NCBI RefSeq assembly: GCF_958979055.1
Contig: NC_084898.1
Coordinates: 24,207,102 to 24,271,101, forward strand
From: Alnus glutinosa
Lineage: Eukaryota > Streptophyta > Magnoliopsida > Fagales > Betulaceae
Length of the DNA: 64,000 nucleotides
Direction: 5' to 3'
This document shows positions 10,828 through 23,480 of this stretch, in pieces. The first letter of the stretch is position 1. Each line of letters opens with the position of its first letter. A program made the translations under genes and the position numbers. The notes beneath the pieces are model-generated. The model saw only the letters and a list, made by a program, of their open reading frames with translations, searched no databases and was not told the DNA's origin.

Positions 10828-12857
10828 CTATATATTCACTTGTACTCCCGAGTCATATGTTTCTCCAGCTTTCCAGTCTTGGGATATGTTGTTGACAGGA
10901 ACCACCCATGACTCATCTTCCCCATCACTGAACAGCATTCTTATGGACAAAGGCCCGCTTGGGGGTGATGTAGTTGTCCATACTGCTCCATGGCTACGAT
11001 CCAATAGCTTGCACCCCATGTTCTGGGTCTGCAAATATATATTATATAAGATTATTTTATATATATATATATATATGAATTAAAATGTTAATTAAATACG
11101 ACAAAATACCTCGCAGAGCTGGACGGCAGTGATATCTTTGTTGCCTTGTTGATACCAAATGACGAAAGCCAAATAATGAGGGTAGTTGCTGTTCTCATCT
11201 ATCTTGAATGTTATGTTTTTACTCGGGTAGCTGCATGAGACACTGTTTGTAGAGAGATAGAGACAGAATTAATTATTTTAAATGGTATATATCAAAAGAA
11301 TATGTAATTATTAGTTAAACAAAGTAAAGCTTTCCTCTATCATGTTCAACAATCATCATTATTATTCCAGTAATTTTAATAGTGAAATTAACCACATTCT
11401 TTAAGGGAGATATATTTTAAGGTTTAAGAAAGATGAGCATCTTTTTTTCCCTTTTGCTTTTGATAATTAAACTGCAATAGGAAATTAAGCCAAAAGTAAC
11501 TCTTTCTTAAGTCTGTTTGAGCTTGTTTCTCAAAAGTTTTGCCATCATATTCTATTTTTTTTTTTAAAAAAAAATTATCATTATTAAACAAAAATACATA
11601 TTGCAAAACAATTCTTTTTTACTTTTTTTTTTCTTTTTTTTTTAACAAATTCTTTATATTTTATATCACTTCAATCATTTTTTTTTATCACTATTCAAAA
11701 CCTAAGCTTACCTAGAAAACCTTTACCAAACAATTAGGTTTGCAATTTGAAAACGTCCGATTTAAAAGTAGTGATTTGAAAAAATAATTTTTAAAAATGC
11801 AGCTAAATGTGCATTTTTAATATCTCAATTTAACATTTATAATAGTGTGTTTTTTAAAAAATATACCCTTTTACTTGCTATTTAAAAACAATATATATAT
11901 ATATATATATCTCTTACCGTCTATACTCGATATCAACGGCACCAAGATTAAAAAGAGAAGCAGCTGCATCAGTAGTCTGTGCCATCCGACCAAAGGCTCG
12001 TTTACTCAAAATAAAGTCAGTCCGATCACTTGAGCCTTGGTCGGTTATAACTACGGTTACTCCTTTGTCTGAGCAGTAGGCTGCGTTGGTGCACCTTACC
12101 TAGTCAAGTTAAAATTATGAAAAAATAAAAAATATTAGAAATAAAGTGGTTTTTTTTCCCCACGTGTAAGGTCACAAAAATTTGTGATATATTTTGTTAA
12201 AATATAAATTAAATGATAAAATTTACCTATTTTCATAAGTTTATATTTTTAAAATCAATGACAATTTAACATGAAACATAGTATCATGCATATATAGCAG
12301 ACGTGATTGTAAAAGACAACTTCTGAGACTTATCTAACCAAATAAAAATTGGATTGTTTAACTATTTAAACAGTTAGACAGATCCTATAAGTAGTCTTTT
12401 ACAATGACATATCCAAATCGTTTACATTTCGGACAAATAATTGTTTACGGTCCTAAAACTTAAATTAATTTAGCATGTTTTTTTTTTTATCAAATTCACC
12501 TGGTAGCATGCGCCACAGCCAACACCATTTCGGTAAAGGTCAGAAGCAGCTGATACGTCGCCACCATTAATTGTAGCTCCAAAGGAACCGAACCCACACG
12601 CGCCGGCTGTAGTTCAATCAAAAGGATAAACATATATATAAGAATGCATGTTTAGTATATACAACTTGATCAAAATACGTTTCTTTTATGAAAGAAATTC
12701 TCTTACAATCTGTTCCTTGTTGGTCAGAATTTGGATAATAAGCTGCCCGAGAATGAACGAAAGAGTCGCTACTTGTTTGAGCCTCTGCCGGCCGCAGAGT
12801 TTGCACGAGAAGCAAAGTGGCAAAAAGGGACAGAAGAGAGCACAGAGAGGAAGCCAT
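10828..12857 (-). CDS. EXLB: Expansin-like B protein, copy B (complete, 5 exons)
   Basis: Same product type as 5417-7263: a secreted expansin-like cell-wall protein. Exons on the minus strand are 12707-12857, 12500-12606, 11918-12099, 11110-11242 and 10828-11028. Every exon has exactly the same length as in copy A, giving 774 nt and 257 aa. Differences from copy A seen by eye are few: Pro to Arg in the signal peptide (LPPAEA/LRPAEA), Thr to Ala at the start of exon 2, and in exon 3 Thr/Ala, Ile/Val, Ala/Gly, Leu/Phe and Val/Ala. Signal peptide, cysteines, TDF in place of HFD, and the C-terminal domain are all kept. Copy B therefore looks as functional as copy A, and the duplication is recent. 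Confidence 0.92.
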
Positions 12858-12950
12858 TAATGCAGGACAAAAAGAGCAAAAGGAAATGAGAGCTAAAAAG
12901 AAAGACAAGGTGGTGGTGGTGGTGGTGCATGAAGTGAAAGAGGTTTGTAG

Positions 12951-12958
12951 TATTTATA
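12951..12958 (-). promoter_or_regulatory. TATA box of expansin-like gene B
   Basis: TATAAATA on the minus strand, 94 bp upstream of the ATG at 12857. Position and sequence are the same as in copy A. Confidence 0.65.
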
Positions 12959-14516
12959 ATCAGCCAAAAGTGAAAAGTCCAACACCTTCAGCTTGGTAAA
13001 CCTTATCAACCTTGACATTCTTTCAAAAGTGCTTTAATTTGGTGGGATTCTGTTAACATTGTTTCTCAGCAACCTCCTTAGACGACTTAGCATATTACTT
13101 GTCTTAGAACGGTGTTTAGAAACTGCTTTCTGACCTTCCAAACTTTATTTGCACTTTCCTTGCCCTTGATGATTTTTTTATTATTATTATTTTTTATTTA
13201 GTTTCCAAAGTCATTTCTAAACTATATCAAAGTCGATCGGAAACATTTTATTAAAGTAACAATTCGTATTGGTGTTGGGTCCGAATTGTGTAAAAACAGG
13301 GTCATGTTAAAAATTGTTCGTAATAATTTTACCCAACCAAATTCCTTAATGAATTCTATTGTTCTCTTACCGGCAGTACTGCTGATTAATTATGACTTTT
13401 CTGTTCTCTTGGGTCTGTAAATTCTTCAGTAGCTATCGTTGTTCACATCAAAAGCACATTGTGGATAAGTATGTATAAGGTGGAAATTATTTGGAATCTC
13501 TGGAAAATTTGCCAACTTGTTACTTGTACATGCTGATCGATGCTATATAGTTACATCAGACCGTGACTACATGAGACGATTGACCCTGACTTGCGCAACA
13601 AGAAGTTTGAAACTAGGAGAGTATTTATTTTGAATGAGAAAATACAAAAATGGTTTTGCTTGAGATGGAAGTAGGAAGTAGGAACGAGAGTTAGGTGCTT
13701 TTGCACTAGATATTCATGTTCCCACTGCTGCTAAAGATCACATTTAAGGCCTTGATCTCTGTGTGGAAGGTGCCATCAATGGAGCAAACTTTCTTTTTTC
13801 ATTTCTAAGGTAGAAAGTTGTAAACAACTTAAAAAGTAAAAACTAGAGGACCATAACAAGGGCATGGAGGAGGTAGGTCACCTTTGAAGTGATTATCTTA
13901 TGGATACTATGCATATAATATACATGCACTAGGTGATGCAGAACGAGACAAAGTGGTCTTATTAGTTAATTAGGTTATTTGTATTAGATTTTTATTTTAT
14001 TTAGTTTTTTAAGAGTTAAGTTGTTACTTTATTATTCAATAATGGTTAATTGAACCAAGTCAGTTAAATTAGAGTTAAGATTTAATCATTACGTCTATTT
14101 AAATATATGGAGACAGAATTGAATAAGAATTATAATTTTCTAAAGTAATTGCTTGAGTGAAATGCTCTTTTCTTCCTTAGTGAGCCGTCAATCTTTTATA
14201 TTTTTTTGTTATTGATCTAAAAAAGGACTACAGGAAAAAGAAACAAAAAAAAAAAAAAAAATCATTTCTCTTTATAATTCAAGAACACATCTTTGAAGAA
14301 GTCTTCCGAAGACGACTGGAACATTCGTCTTTCTTCAAGTTCCTTTATTACAGACACGAGCCCTAAAGACTTTTTTTTGGTAATTAATTTATATTCATCC
14401 TCATGGTTTCACATTCTGAGGAAGTTTAGCTGAGCTGACTGGAATTTTGTTGATAGGCTCAATAGCACTACTGCGGATGCACAGTATGCCGACATTGACT
14501 GCCATCAGCCATGACC

Positions 14517-17224
14517 TGGAAACCATTACGGAGGATTAGACCCCACCATTTATGCTTTCAGCCCTATTTCATTGGGAATAAAAGTACAAAACTTTGGATC
14601 ATAAAGGTTCTAAATGAGGGATTTTTTTAAGTTCCTTTCAGGGATATAATTTGTACATGTTAGTGTTCCAGGGGACCCCTAGCTATAACTTTCGAAGACT
14701 TGCACTCTATATGTAGATACTCATGAAAATCTGATGCAAAAGCTAGCCATATATGTTTGAGATTCTTTAGTTCTTTATCTTCATTTATCAACAAAAAAAT
14801 AAACCGTGCTAATATATATATATATAAGTGTTTATGGTAATCAAGTTGGCTTGAATCCTGTGGCAATGAAATAGGTGGTGGAATATTATTTGCCTCTGTA
14901 TAATTTTTTGGTGAAAGAAAAGAAGAAACATAGCAGCTGGTTGTTTACAGAGTATTCTATGTTTTGTTTGGTACAAGTTATTAGGATTGCATTTACAAAA
15001 ATGGGATGTTTTGTGAAGCAAGATAAGGGGTGGCCAAAATCACAATATTGCAAAAGCATCAAGGTAGCTAGAGATATAATATTTGTAGGGTACCAAACCA
15101 TAAGAAGACTTCAATTTTAAGGTTCAAATATTCTTTTCAACATATATACGGTACAAGACTATCTTTGAACTTTGAAGACAGATTATATTTGCATAACAAT
15201 TTTTTTTTTCTATGGTTAGAATTTTTAATTAAATGATTAAATTTATTATTTTCTATCTGTTCAAGCTATTAAGAAAAAAGTAATTCTAAATACTCATCGC
15301 AGGTCCCACTCTCATATATGCATACTACTAGGATAATGTGGCAATGTCCATCAGCCTTTTGATTTTGATTTTTTTTCTTTTTTAATAAAGGTTAATCCAA
15401 AGACTGATAGACATTGTCACATTAGCCTAGTGAAATAAAAATGTAGAAGGAGATGAGTACGTAGCGCTGTCACTCTTAGGACAAATGGTAATTTAACATA
15501 ATATCGGAACAGCGAGACCCTGTCTCCGTGATTCATGTCTCTCATTTTAGTTAATTTTTTCACATATTAAATCTCACTTATTGAAATGGAATTTCAGTCT
15601 ATACGTAAAAGAAAATATTAAAATATTAATTAAATAATTAAATGTACTCCTTCCAATTAGCTTTTAACAAAAACAAATACGAAACTTTGAAGAAAATAAT
15701 CCCATTCTCCTTGCAGCCAAAAACTCATAATTAAATTACTGCATAACTTTATCTCAAAGTTTATTAAACTCATGATAAATTACTGCAGAAAACCACCAGG
15801 ATCTTGCACACAGATTTTTCTATAGGGATGCCAATGATCTGAGCTTCCTTGTAATATATGCTTACCAACCCAACCAATTAAGATAAAACCATTTGCAATT
15901 GCCGCCCTCTATCCTATTCTTCTCTCACGTTTTTCTTCTACATTATAAGCACTTAGAAAAGATTTGGCTTAGCCGCATATAAATTATAATTAGGTGCTGC
16001 CAAAAATAAAAAAAATTACAAAAAATCATTTGTAATTCTTTTTACCCTACTTAAGTCAAATCTAATTAAAAAGAAAAAAAATATATATTGGTTATTGTTC
16101 CTGCACCATAATTGCAAAGGACCTGGGTCATTTCCGACCGAAGAGGAACCAATTAGTCATACATATATAAGAGTATTTTAGTAATTTTACATTATGTGAA
16201 ATTACTAAAATACCCTTACTTATAACTAGCTGGATCCTATTGCAATTGTGATTGCAAATGGCAGTTTTTCTTCTTTTTTTTAATGAGATTTTTATTCGAC
16301 AAACAATGCCTTTTACAGACTTCTTAACGAAAAAATAAATGGTGATCGAGTTTTTGTGATCGGTGATACTTCTGTTAGGTTTAAAGTTTGAATTTTTTTT
16401 AGTGCAAATAAGTTTTTGGTGTTATGCGTGAAGTCGAAGTGTTACTCGATCCGTGTAGGTGAGTCATTTTGCCGGAGATTTATACAAAAATGAATATATG
16501 AAATGACTAAAATAAAATAAAATAAAATAAAATTCTCTTAATGCATCCTGGGCATAGAGGACAAAACATCTCTCTCTCGCTCGATCACTCACACTCTGAA
16601 CTGCCGTGTAGATTACTTTGTCCTAGCTTTGTCTGTCGACCTTGCTTCTTGCCTAGCCAAACAAGTCGTGCCAACTGCCAAGGCCTCATCATTTCAATTT
16701 CTCTCTCTTTCTGTGCGTGCGAGCTAGGCAGTGAAACTACGCAAGAACGCGTCGGCGGATGGAAAAAGTTGATGAAAATAGACAAAATACTGACGTGGGT
16801 ATTAATAATATTTGCATAATAGGTTATCAATTTTAGATATTCGTATTATATAATCATTAATTATATCCACATATTTATTATAATTATTAAAAGTAGCATG
16901 CACATATAAAAAGGCATTATCTATACTTAAACATTATTAATATTCATCATATAACACAAACTAATCATTTTGAAATGAAATTGTCATCTCATTTCACGTA
17001 CACATTATTTACTTTCCTGCATCATTTATTTGTATTTGGTAAAAGAAAAAATAATAATAATAATAATAAAAGTAATTAAATTAAAACAAATTGAAAGAAT
17101 TTTCTAGCAATGAAATTCAACATTATAAATAACGTTGTTTTAGTGAATTTATATATATAACAGGAGTGGATATGCAATTATTAATCATTAATCGTTATCT
17201 GAATCCGTATATGCAGATGTACTT
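14517..17224. other. Intergenic AT-rich DNA, no gene seen
   Basis: I see no coding region with family features. The open frame at 16541-16819 lies in a CT-rich stretch and resembles no protein. An (AAAAT)n-like run sits at about 16510-16532. Confidence 0.55.
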
Positions 17225-17407
17225 GCCGTAACTCATCCCGATAAGGAGGAGGAAATGGAAACCGAAAGTCATGATGAGATCAAAGAAGAAGAAATGGCAA
17301 TGGCAGCCAAGGAATTCAATTGTGTAGGAAAGTACATCTATCTGGCTGCATCCCATAATAGTATGAGCAAACCAGGGCCGGCTGGAAACATTTTTAAGGC
17401 AAATTGA
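17225..17407 (+). pseudogene. Possible isolated exon fragment, acidic peptide
   Basis: An open stretch follows an acceptor-like TATATGCAG. It encodes an acidic run (DKEEEMETESHDEIKEEEM), then MAMAAKEFNCVGKYIY, then a stop at 17405-17407. The composition is more protein-like than the surrounding AT-rich DNA, but I do not recognise the family. No start codon context or partner exon is evident. It could be chance. Confidence 0.2.
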
Positions 17408-18983
17408 GGTGAAGTCCAGCTTTCTGCTTTCTTTATATTTAAATATTAATGAAATAATCTTTTATTTTAATATTAATATTATATTTTTATTTAAAAATAT
17501 TTTTTTTTCCTTTTTTTTTTTAATTAAACTTTTATATTCAAGTGTTTTTTAACATCTCAATTGATAATATTGTTAATTCATTGAATTTTTTTTGTGACAT
17601 TTTTTATCTGCAGTATGATAAAAAGGTCAATGCTCCTCAAGATCAGCAAAAAGGATAAAAATAATCCTAAAATTTTTTCAATAAGACAAAAATATACTTA
17701 TAAATTTGAAAAAAAAAAAATCAAAATCTAAAAGAACAAAAACAAAAAATTTAAAAAACCAAGGGAGCCATCCCCTGGCCATTTGGGGGTGGCCTTCTCA
17801 ATATTATTATTTATTATTTTAAAAACTGACTACTATTTTCGTTTTTTTTTGTTTGTAAATTTTTTTTTTTTGTGTTTTTTTTTAAGATTTTTTTTTTTTT
17901 TTTTTTTTTACAATTGTTACAATTGTTTTTAATTTTATGAATGATATTTTTGTTATTAGGGAGACATTAATATTTTTGTAGTAGTTTAACCAGAATATTG
18001 ACACAATTGGTAATTTGGAGTGGGTGAGCATTGACAATGTGACGATAGTTGGGGGTGTGTACATTTCTCAAAGTTATATAAGCCATACATGCATTTTTTT
18101 TTTTTTTCTTTAGTGAAGCCATACATGCATTTGGAAAATAATTAGTTCAGTGTTTTTATGTAATTTAATAGAGTAATGATCAGGGGATTCGTCCCCCCAA
18201 ATTTTTTTAAATTTTCTTTAAAATATGTAAATTTATAACTTTGTCCCTTCAAAATAATTTTGTTTTGTCCCCCCAAAATAAATTTTTGTCCCCCCAAATT
18301 TTTTTTGTTTATATCTTGACCCGTCTTTTATTTTGAAAGACCAATAGTTTTTAACATTAAAACATTTACAATAGCAACTTTCCAACCATTTTATCAATAG
18401 ATAAGGAACAAAACCACTTTTTTTTTCTAATTATTTTTTTTATTCCATAAACTATTTTTTTCACTCGTTTTTACCGTATGTCTTCTTCCTCTCTCGCCCA
18501 TCACTCTCATCTCTGTGCGATCTCTAATTCTTCTTTCATTTATTTTTCCCAAAATCACAACTTCCATTTCTGTCTCTCTATATATCTTGTTGTAGATCTC
18601 TCCATCTCCTTCTCTCCGAGGGTCCCAAGAGGTTTGGTCACTGCTTCAGATCTCGCAACGATTCAAATCCCCTGCGAGCTTCGATCTCTACCTCACAGCT
18701 GGTATTCTAACATATACAATTTCAGAATTCACATTTCGCCATTTTTGTCCTACAAGTAGTCAATTACTCGTTTGTCCCTTATTGGGTCTTTTTGTTCTGG
18801 TTTTGTTTACTGATTTCCTTTTATGGTAAGGATTCGCAAGTGAAAGTTGAGCATCATTGTTGAGACTATATGGTCGGAAAATACTGTGGGAAAGGGACGA
18901 GGGGTTCATTTTTTGGAGGACGAAGAAGGAAAAGGTGGAGACTGAGGCAGAGTTGAGGCTTGACCAGGCGTAGCTAAACTTGG
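17408..18983. other. Intergenic, homopolymer-rich
   Basis: Contains many T and A runs (17460-17920), C-run words around 18195-18300, and a CT-rich open stretch at 18478-18759 with no recognisable protein features. No gene is supported. Confidence 0.5.
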
Positions 18984-18996
18984 TTTTTTTTTTTTT

Positions 18997-19027
<31 letters not shown>

Positions 19028-19028
19028 G
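18984..19028. repeat. T23-G22 homopolymer junction
   Basis: An uninterrupted run of 23 T is followed directly by 22 G. Such a G run can form a G-quadruplex and is also a classic place for sequencing or assembly error, so its exact length should not be trusted. Confidence 0.9.
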
Positions 19029-19729
19029 ATCAGGATCCCCGCAATTCGTTGAGCAATCGATAATTAATAAAATCTGGAAGAGTTTTGTTGTTTATTAGCT
19101 ATTTTATCTTCTTGATCGTTGACCTCCCAAGTTCATTTTAGTGCCAGTTCTACCTTGAAATTACTGATACTCCTATTTGTTTTCTTTCTAAACAGATTGA
19201 AATTTCAAAAGAATTGTTGTTGTTGGGAGGTTTTGGAGATCTAGTTTAGAAAGAGTCTATGCTCAAAGATACCATTTTTTTTAACCCTGCTTAGTTTATT
19301 TTATTATGTGTTTGTGATATCGTGAAAATTTAAAATTATAATTTTAAGAAATATAATGAAATTCTAACAAAAAAATCTTATACGTATAAAAAAAACTACA
19401 TGTATTTATGTACGTATGTAGTTATGTAGTTATGCATTTATATAAGTTCGTACCCCCTTACCAAATATCTTGATTCCGCCCCTGATTAGGTGGTGGGCTA
19501 ATGGTTGAGCCCTCCCTGGAGCAAACCATGTCTAGATTCAAAATATGTGGAAAAAGGAAAGCAAGATCTAATCTTTTTTAAATCATTTTTGACTAGGGAG
19601 TTAAAAGGAAAATAATCTTCTTTAAATCATTTTCTCGGTGTAGACGAGATCTAATCCAAATCTTTCGTTAAAGGACAAATGAGATTACTCAAAAGAATAA
19701 AAATTTTCTACAAATAAATTTGTAGAAAT

Positions 19730-20010
19730 TTTTTTGCAAACTGGTTTATAGGAAATTTCATACAACTCATATATAAAATTGACATGTGTCTCTTGAAATA
19801 TGAGAATCACATGTTGTTTTAATAGAATGCATGTGCTGCTCACATATTTTTTTATTAATGCTACAAAAAAAAAACATTAATAAAAATATATTATTAATAG
19901 CATTAATAAAAAAAAATATGTGATTCTCACATGTTTAAAGGACACATATCACTCTTATTTGTGAGTTGTATGAAATTTTTTATAAACCAATTTATAAGAA
20001 ATTTATGCCA
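19730..20010. mobile_element. MITE, family 1 (long terminal inverted repeats)
   Basis: The left end (CAAACTGGTTTATAGGAAAT and on) is the inverted complement of the right end, with imperfect pairing over about 70 bp. The words ACATGTG and GAGAATCACAT also mirror. Related copies are at 37417-37682 and 53353-53574, with a partial one near 41670-41800. There is no coding capacity. Superfamily is not assigned because the target duplication is unclear. Confidence 0.65.
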
Positions 20011-20585
20011 TTTCTCAAATGAGAGGCTTACTCCACAACTTTTGAGTAAATGATTTGGATTAATCTCCAAAATCTCATTTTGTCCTCTATCTCACAATAA
20101 TATTTAACCCTCTAAATAAAAATTCTTGACTTTGTCATTGTAGGTACAGAACAAGTAGTGGGTTGTTAATTTTAAAATTAATAAAAAGTGATGATGTGAT
20201 ATAAAGTAAAAAGAATTTGTATAAAAAGTGAAAAAAAATTTGTATTGTAGTAAATTTTTTTTATTTTAATAGTAATAAAAAAATTATTAATGTGATATAA
20301 AAAGTGAAAATGTGAATAGTAAAAAATGTGAATAGTAGTGTAAAAAATGTTAATTATTTTAATTTGATGTTAATTGTTATTAAAAATGTAAAAATAAAAT
20401 TAAAAAAATGTGAATAGTAGTGTCCACTATTGTGTTCAGTCACCGACTTTGCCAAACAGCACCATTAACACATTCAATCTATCAAAACACTGCTTGACTA
20501 AATTTATGGGAAGTTTTACTTCATTTCAACGTGATTGATTGACTGGTATGAGAGGCTTGACTTTTCAATTTGGATATTTTTTATT

Positions 20586-20767
20586 GAGTAATGCTACACA
20601 TCATTTCCTTGTTCTCCTTTTGTCCTCCCAAATTTGATGTGACTCTTAAAATCACCATTGAATTTATGATAGATCATTATTAAATTTTGATCCAATGGTG
20701 ATTTTAAGAGCCACATCAATTTTGGAAGGATAAAAGGAGGACAAGAGGATGATGTGTAGCATTACTC
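20586..20767. mobile_element. Mutator-type MITE with 9 bp target duplication
   Basis: A 182 bp element. The left end (GAGTAATGCTACACATCAT) is mirrored by the right end (ATGATGTGTAGCATTACTC), with strong pairing over about 60 bp or more. Flanks carry a perfect 9 bp duplication TTTTTTATT (20577-20585 and 20768-20776), the length made by Mutator-like transposases. Non-autonomous. Confidence 0.85.
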
Positions 20768-20809
20768 TTTTTTATTTCTTAGTGTGCAAAGTCATGGCAA
20801 TTTGTTTAA

Positions 20810-21124
20810 GGGTGCGTTTGAAATTACAATTTCGTAGATAATAAGTGCGATTTTAAACTAAATTGTAAAACATAAATTGTTTGGGAACTGCGTTTTTAAA
20901 AATTGTTATTTGAAAACGCAGAAAATCTGCTTTTTCAAATCGCAGATAAGATGGTACTTTTTTGAAAATGCAGAATTTTAAAAGTAAATTCGCGATTTTA
21001 AAGGCTAAATTGCGATTTTGCCAAACGCTTGATTGCGTTTTTAAAAATTACTTTTTTCAAATCGCACATTTTAAAATCGTTATTTTAAATCGCACTTTTT
21101 GAAATCGCAACCCCAAACGGACCC
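20810..21124. mobile_element. PIF/Harbinger (Tourist-like) MITE
   Basis: A 315 bp element starting GGGTGCGTTTG and ending CAAACGGACCC, flanked by TAA on both sides (20807-20809 and 21125-21127). The GG...GTTTG ends and 3 bp TAA duplication fit Tourist-like elements. The interior is a mosaic of short inverted words (AAATCGC). A related copy is at 25893-26210. Confidence 0.75.
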
Positions 21125-21127
21125 TAA

Positions 21128-23470
21128 ATAATATTTAAAGGAAAAAGGAGTAAAGCATGCAATATGAGCTCTCTTTGTTTAAGTGTTTTAAAGGATTTTT
21201 TTTTTTTTTTTTTTTTTTGTAGTTTGAAAAAAAAATTAATGTGATATAAAATAAAAATAATTTTAAATATTTTACAAGCGTTTTGTTTTCTATTTACTTG
21301 TTAATTACTTTATTTTTAAAAAAGAAAAAAGAAAAAGAGAGACAGATTTTGGACAATAAAGAAGCAGAAGTGGCCAACTTGGCTTTTACTTAACACGTGG
21401 TCCAATTTTAGTCATACAAATAATATAATAAATAAAAGAAAGGAATAATAAAAACGTGAAAGATAGGGAAGCTTCAAGCTTGATGAGGCCGCCAGGCGCC
21501 AGGTGAGTTGGTTGGTTGGAAGGCGTCCCAAATTTCCAGGACATTTTAAAAGAGTTTAAGAAACATCCAGGAAATTAACAGTTTTTCTTTTCTTTTGTGA
21601 CCAAACCCCTAGACTCTTGGTTATTTGTTAACAGCCTCTGTACTTTATGGTTTTTGCTTGCCCTTTCATTGACTAGACTCTAAAAATTGCCGATCGGGTT
21701 CGAGGCAATTTTAGAAGAGGAAAATGATAGTGTAAGACCGTCATCAAGATGAGAAAAGAGGTACCGTTTCTAGATCGTTAGGGTTAAGTCCGTCCATTTA
21801 TTTATTCAAAGATGCAAAGAATTATAAGATTTGTCAGAGAATATTAGATACACACTAATATATGGGTTTAAATGTCGCAATGAGAATTTTCATGTCTAAT
21901 TAGTGTAAACTTTCTTGGTTCTCATTGATACCCTGATGGGGGCTGAGTCAGGCTATGGCTCAATCGAATTTGAGGAAATGCATGCGATTCCCACCGTCTA
22001 AGCTCCTCCCGTGCGGCTTCAAGCGGGTATGTGCTACTATGGTCTATGGTCACGTCCAAATAAAATAGCCACAATTGGTCTCCCTGCCTACCCTTTTCAA
22101 TTAGAAAATATATATATATATAAAAAAAAAAAAATGTTATAAACCATATTTTTATTCCACAAATTTTAATCAACCATTAGATTAATTTTTGTTAAACACA
22201 AATTTGAAGGCTAATTGAGACAGTCATATAATCATTGCGAAAATATTTGTACTCTATATGATATAAATATGGTTTCTAATATTACTCGTTCTGTTTTCCT
22301 AGTACATTTTGTACAAGTGATAAACAATCTTTAGCCAATCACGTGTTGAAACATGCCAATAAACTATAAGTGAATTCTAAAAAAATAGCTACATTTCCTC
22401 CTAATTTGAAGTGTGTCAAGTTCTATCAAGTGTTGTATCGTTACCATCAAGACCCCAATCAATTGTGTAATAAACTTTTTTTTATATGAGCCTTTGAGGC
22501 TTTGTGGGATGCACTCATGCACCACCATCAATTTTAATATAATTCTTATGATGGTAATTATTTTCTAAGATCAGTTTTGTTGATTTTGTAGGATGTCCAT
22601 TTCATTGCTCTAACTACAGAACATCATCCACCTTATCCCATATAAAATCATCAATGTTGATGCCATTTATTGTTTATAATTGAGATAAAACACCCTAAAA
22701 TGAAATTAAAAGGGAATTTTGATATAATACATTGAAATATATACCACCTTAACTTGAAAGTTGAAGTTTTATGACTTGTAATAATTTTTGAAACTGTTAT
22801 TTATTTATTTTATTTTTAAAAAAAGTAACACATTTTAAAACTGTTAAATCAAATGAACTGATCATATAATATCAATTATTCACTCTTACTATTATATGAA
22901 GTGAGATTTAATACTCACTAATGTGTATACTCTAAGAGTGATTACGGCTGAGGTGTGCAGATTGCCAGCTTATTGCCTACCAACCATCACTGCACTGCCA
23001 TCGAGTCATCACCAACAACTTGCGGCAGATAGGCGATAAAGGATTTCTCTATCAACGTCGATTCAGTCAATAGGCGAAATAGGAATCATAAAGTCGGTTT
23101 TCAAACGATATCGTTTTGTTGCCCCATATATTCATCACTTTTGATAAAAGAAAAAAAGGAAAAACCCTAACCTAACTCATCTCTCTTGTTGATGCTGTCC
23201 TAACTCGTCAAATTCTCTTATTACTTCTCTCAAATTATGAAAGTCAATTTCTCTCTCTCTTATCAAAGCCATCAAAGACTCAAAATGAATCTGAGGTAGG
23301 AATTCTGTGTTTTTGCGAGTAACATAAAATGTGTTTCGGTCGGTTTGTTAATATTGTTTCCTAATTTGCTATGAGGTAGGAATTTGAAGTGAAGGTCTTG
23401 GTGGGCTAGGGTTGTGTTACTTGGTTTGTCATCCCTACCGACTTGGTAATGACGGTGATGGAGTGATAGG
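21128..23470. other. Intergenic, no gene seen
   Basis: Nothing coding is supported. The minus-strand open stretch at about 21922-22100 shows a less AT-rich segment but no recognisable domain. The part from about 22940 onward lies upstream of the phosphatase gene and may include distal promoter. Confidence 0.5.
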
Positions 23471-23480
23471 CAAAAAATTT

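Larger units (their letters stand above)
10523..14516. repeat. Right unit of tandem segmental duplication (expansin-like B unit B)
   Basis: Homologous to 62-9154 in direct orientation. It keeps the uninterrupted site where the copia element sits in unit A: TTAGT once, then CAACAAGG. The unit ends at about 14516, where the two copies stop matching. Confidence 0.88.

Noticed and set aside
16541-16819. 92-codon plus-strand open frame
   Set aside because: Overlaps an equally long minus-strand frame in CT-rich DNA, with no domain or splice context.
18478-18759. 93-codon open frame beginning MSSSSLAHHSHL
   Set aside because: Composition follows a CT-rich stretch; no recognisable protein, no upstream promoter, no continuation.
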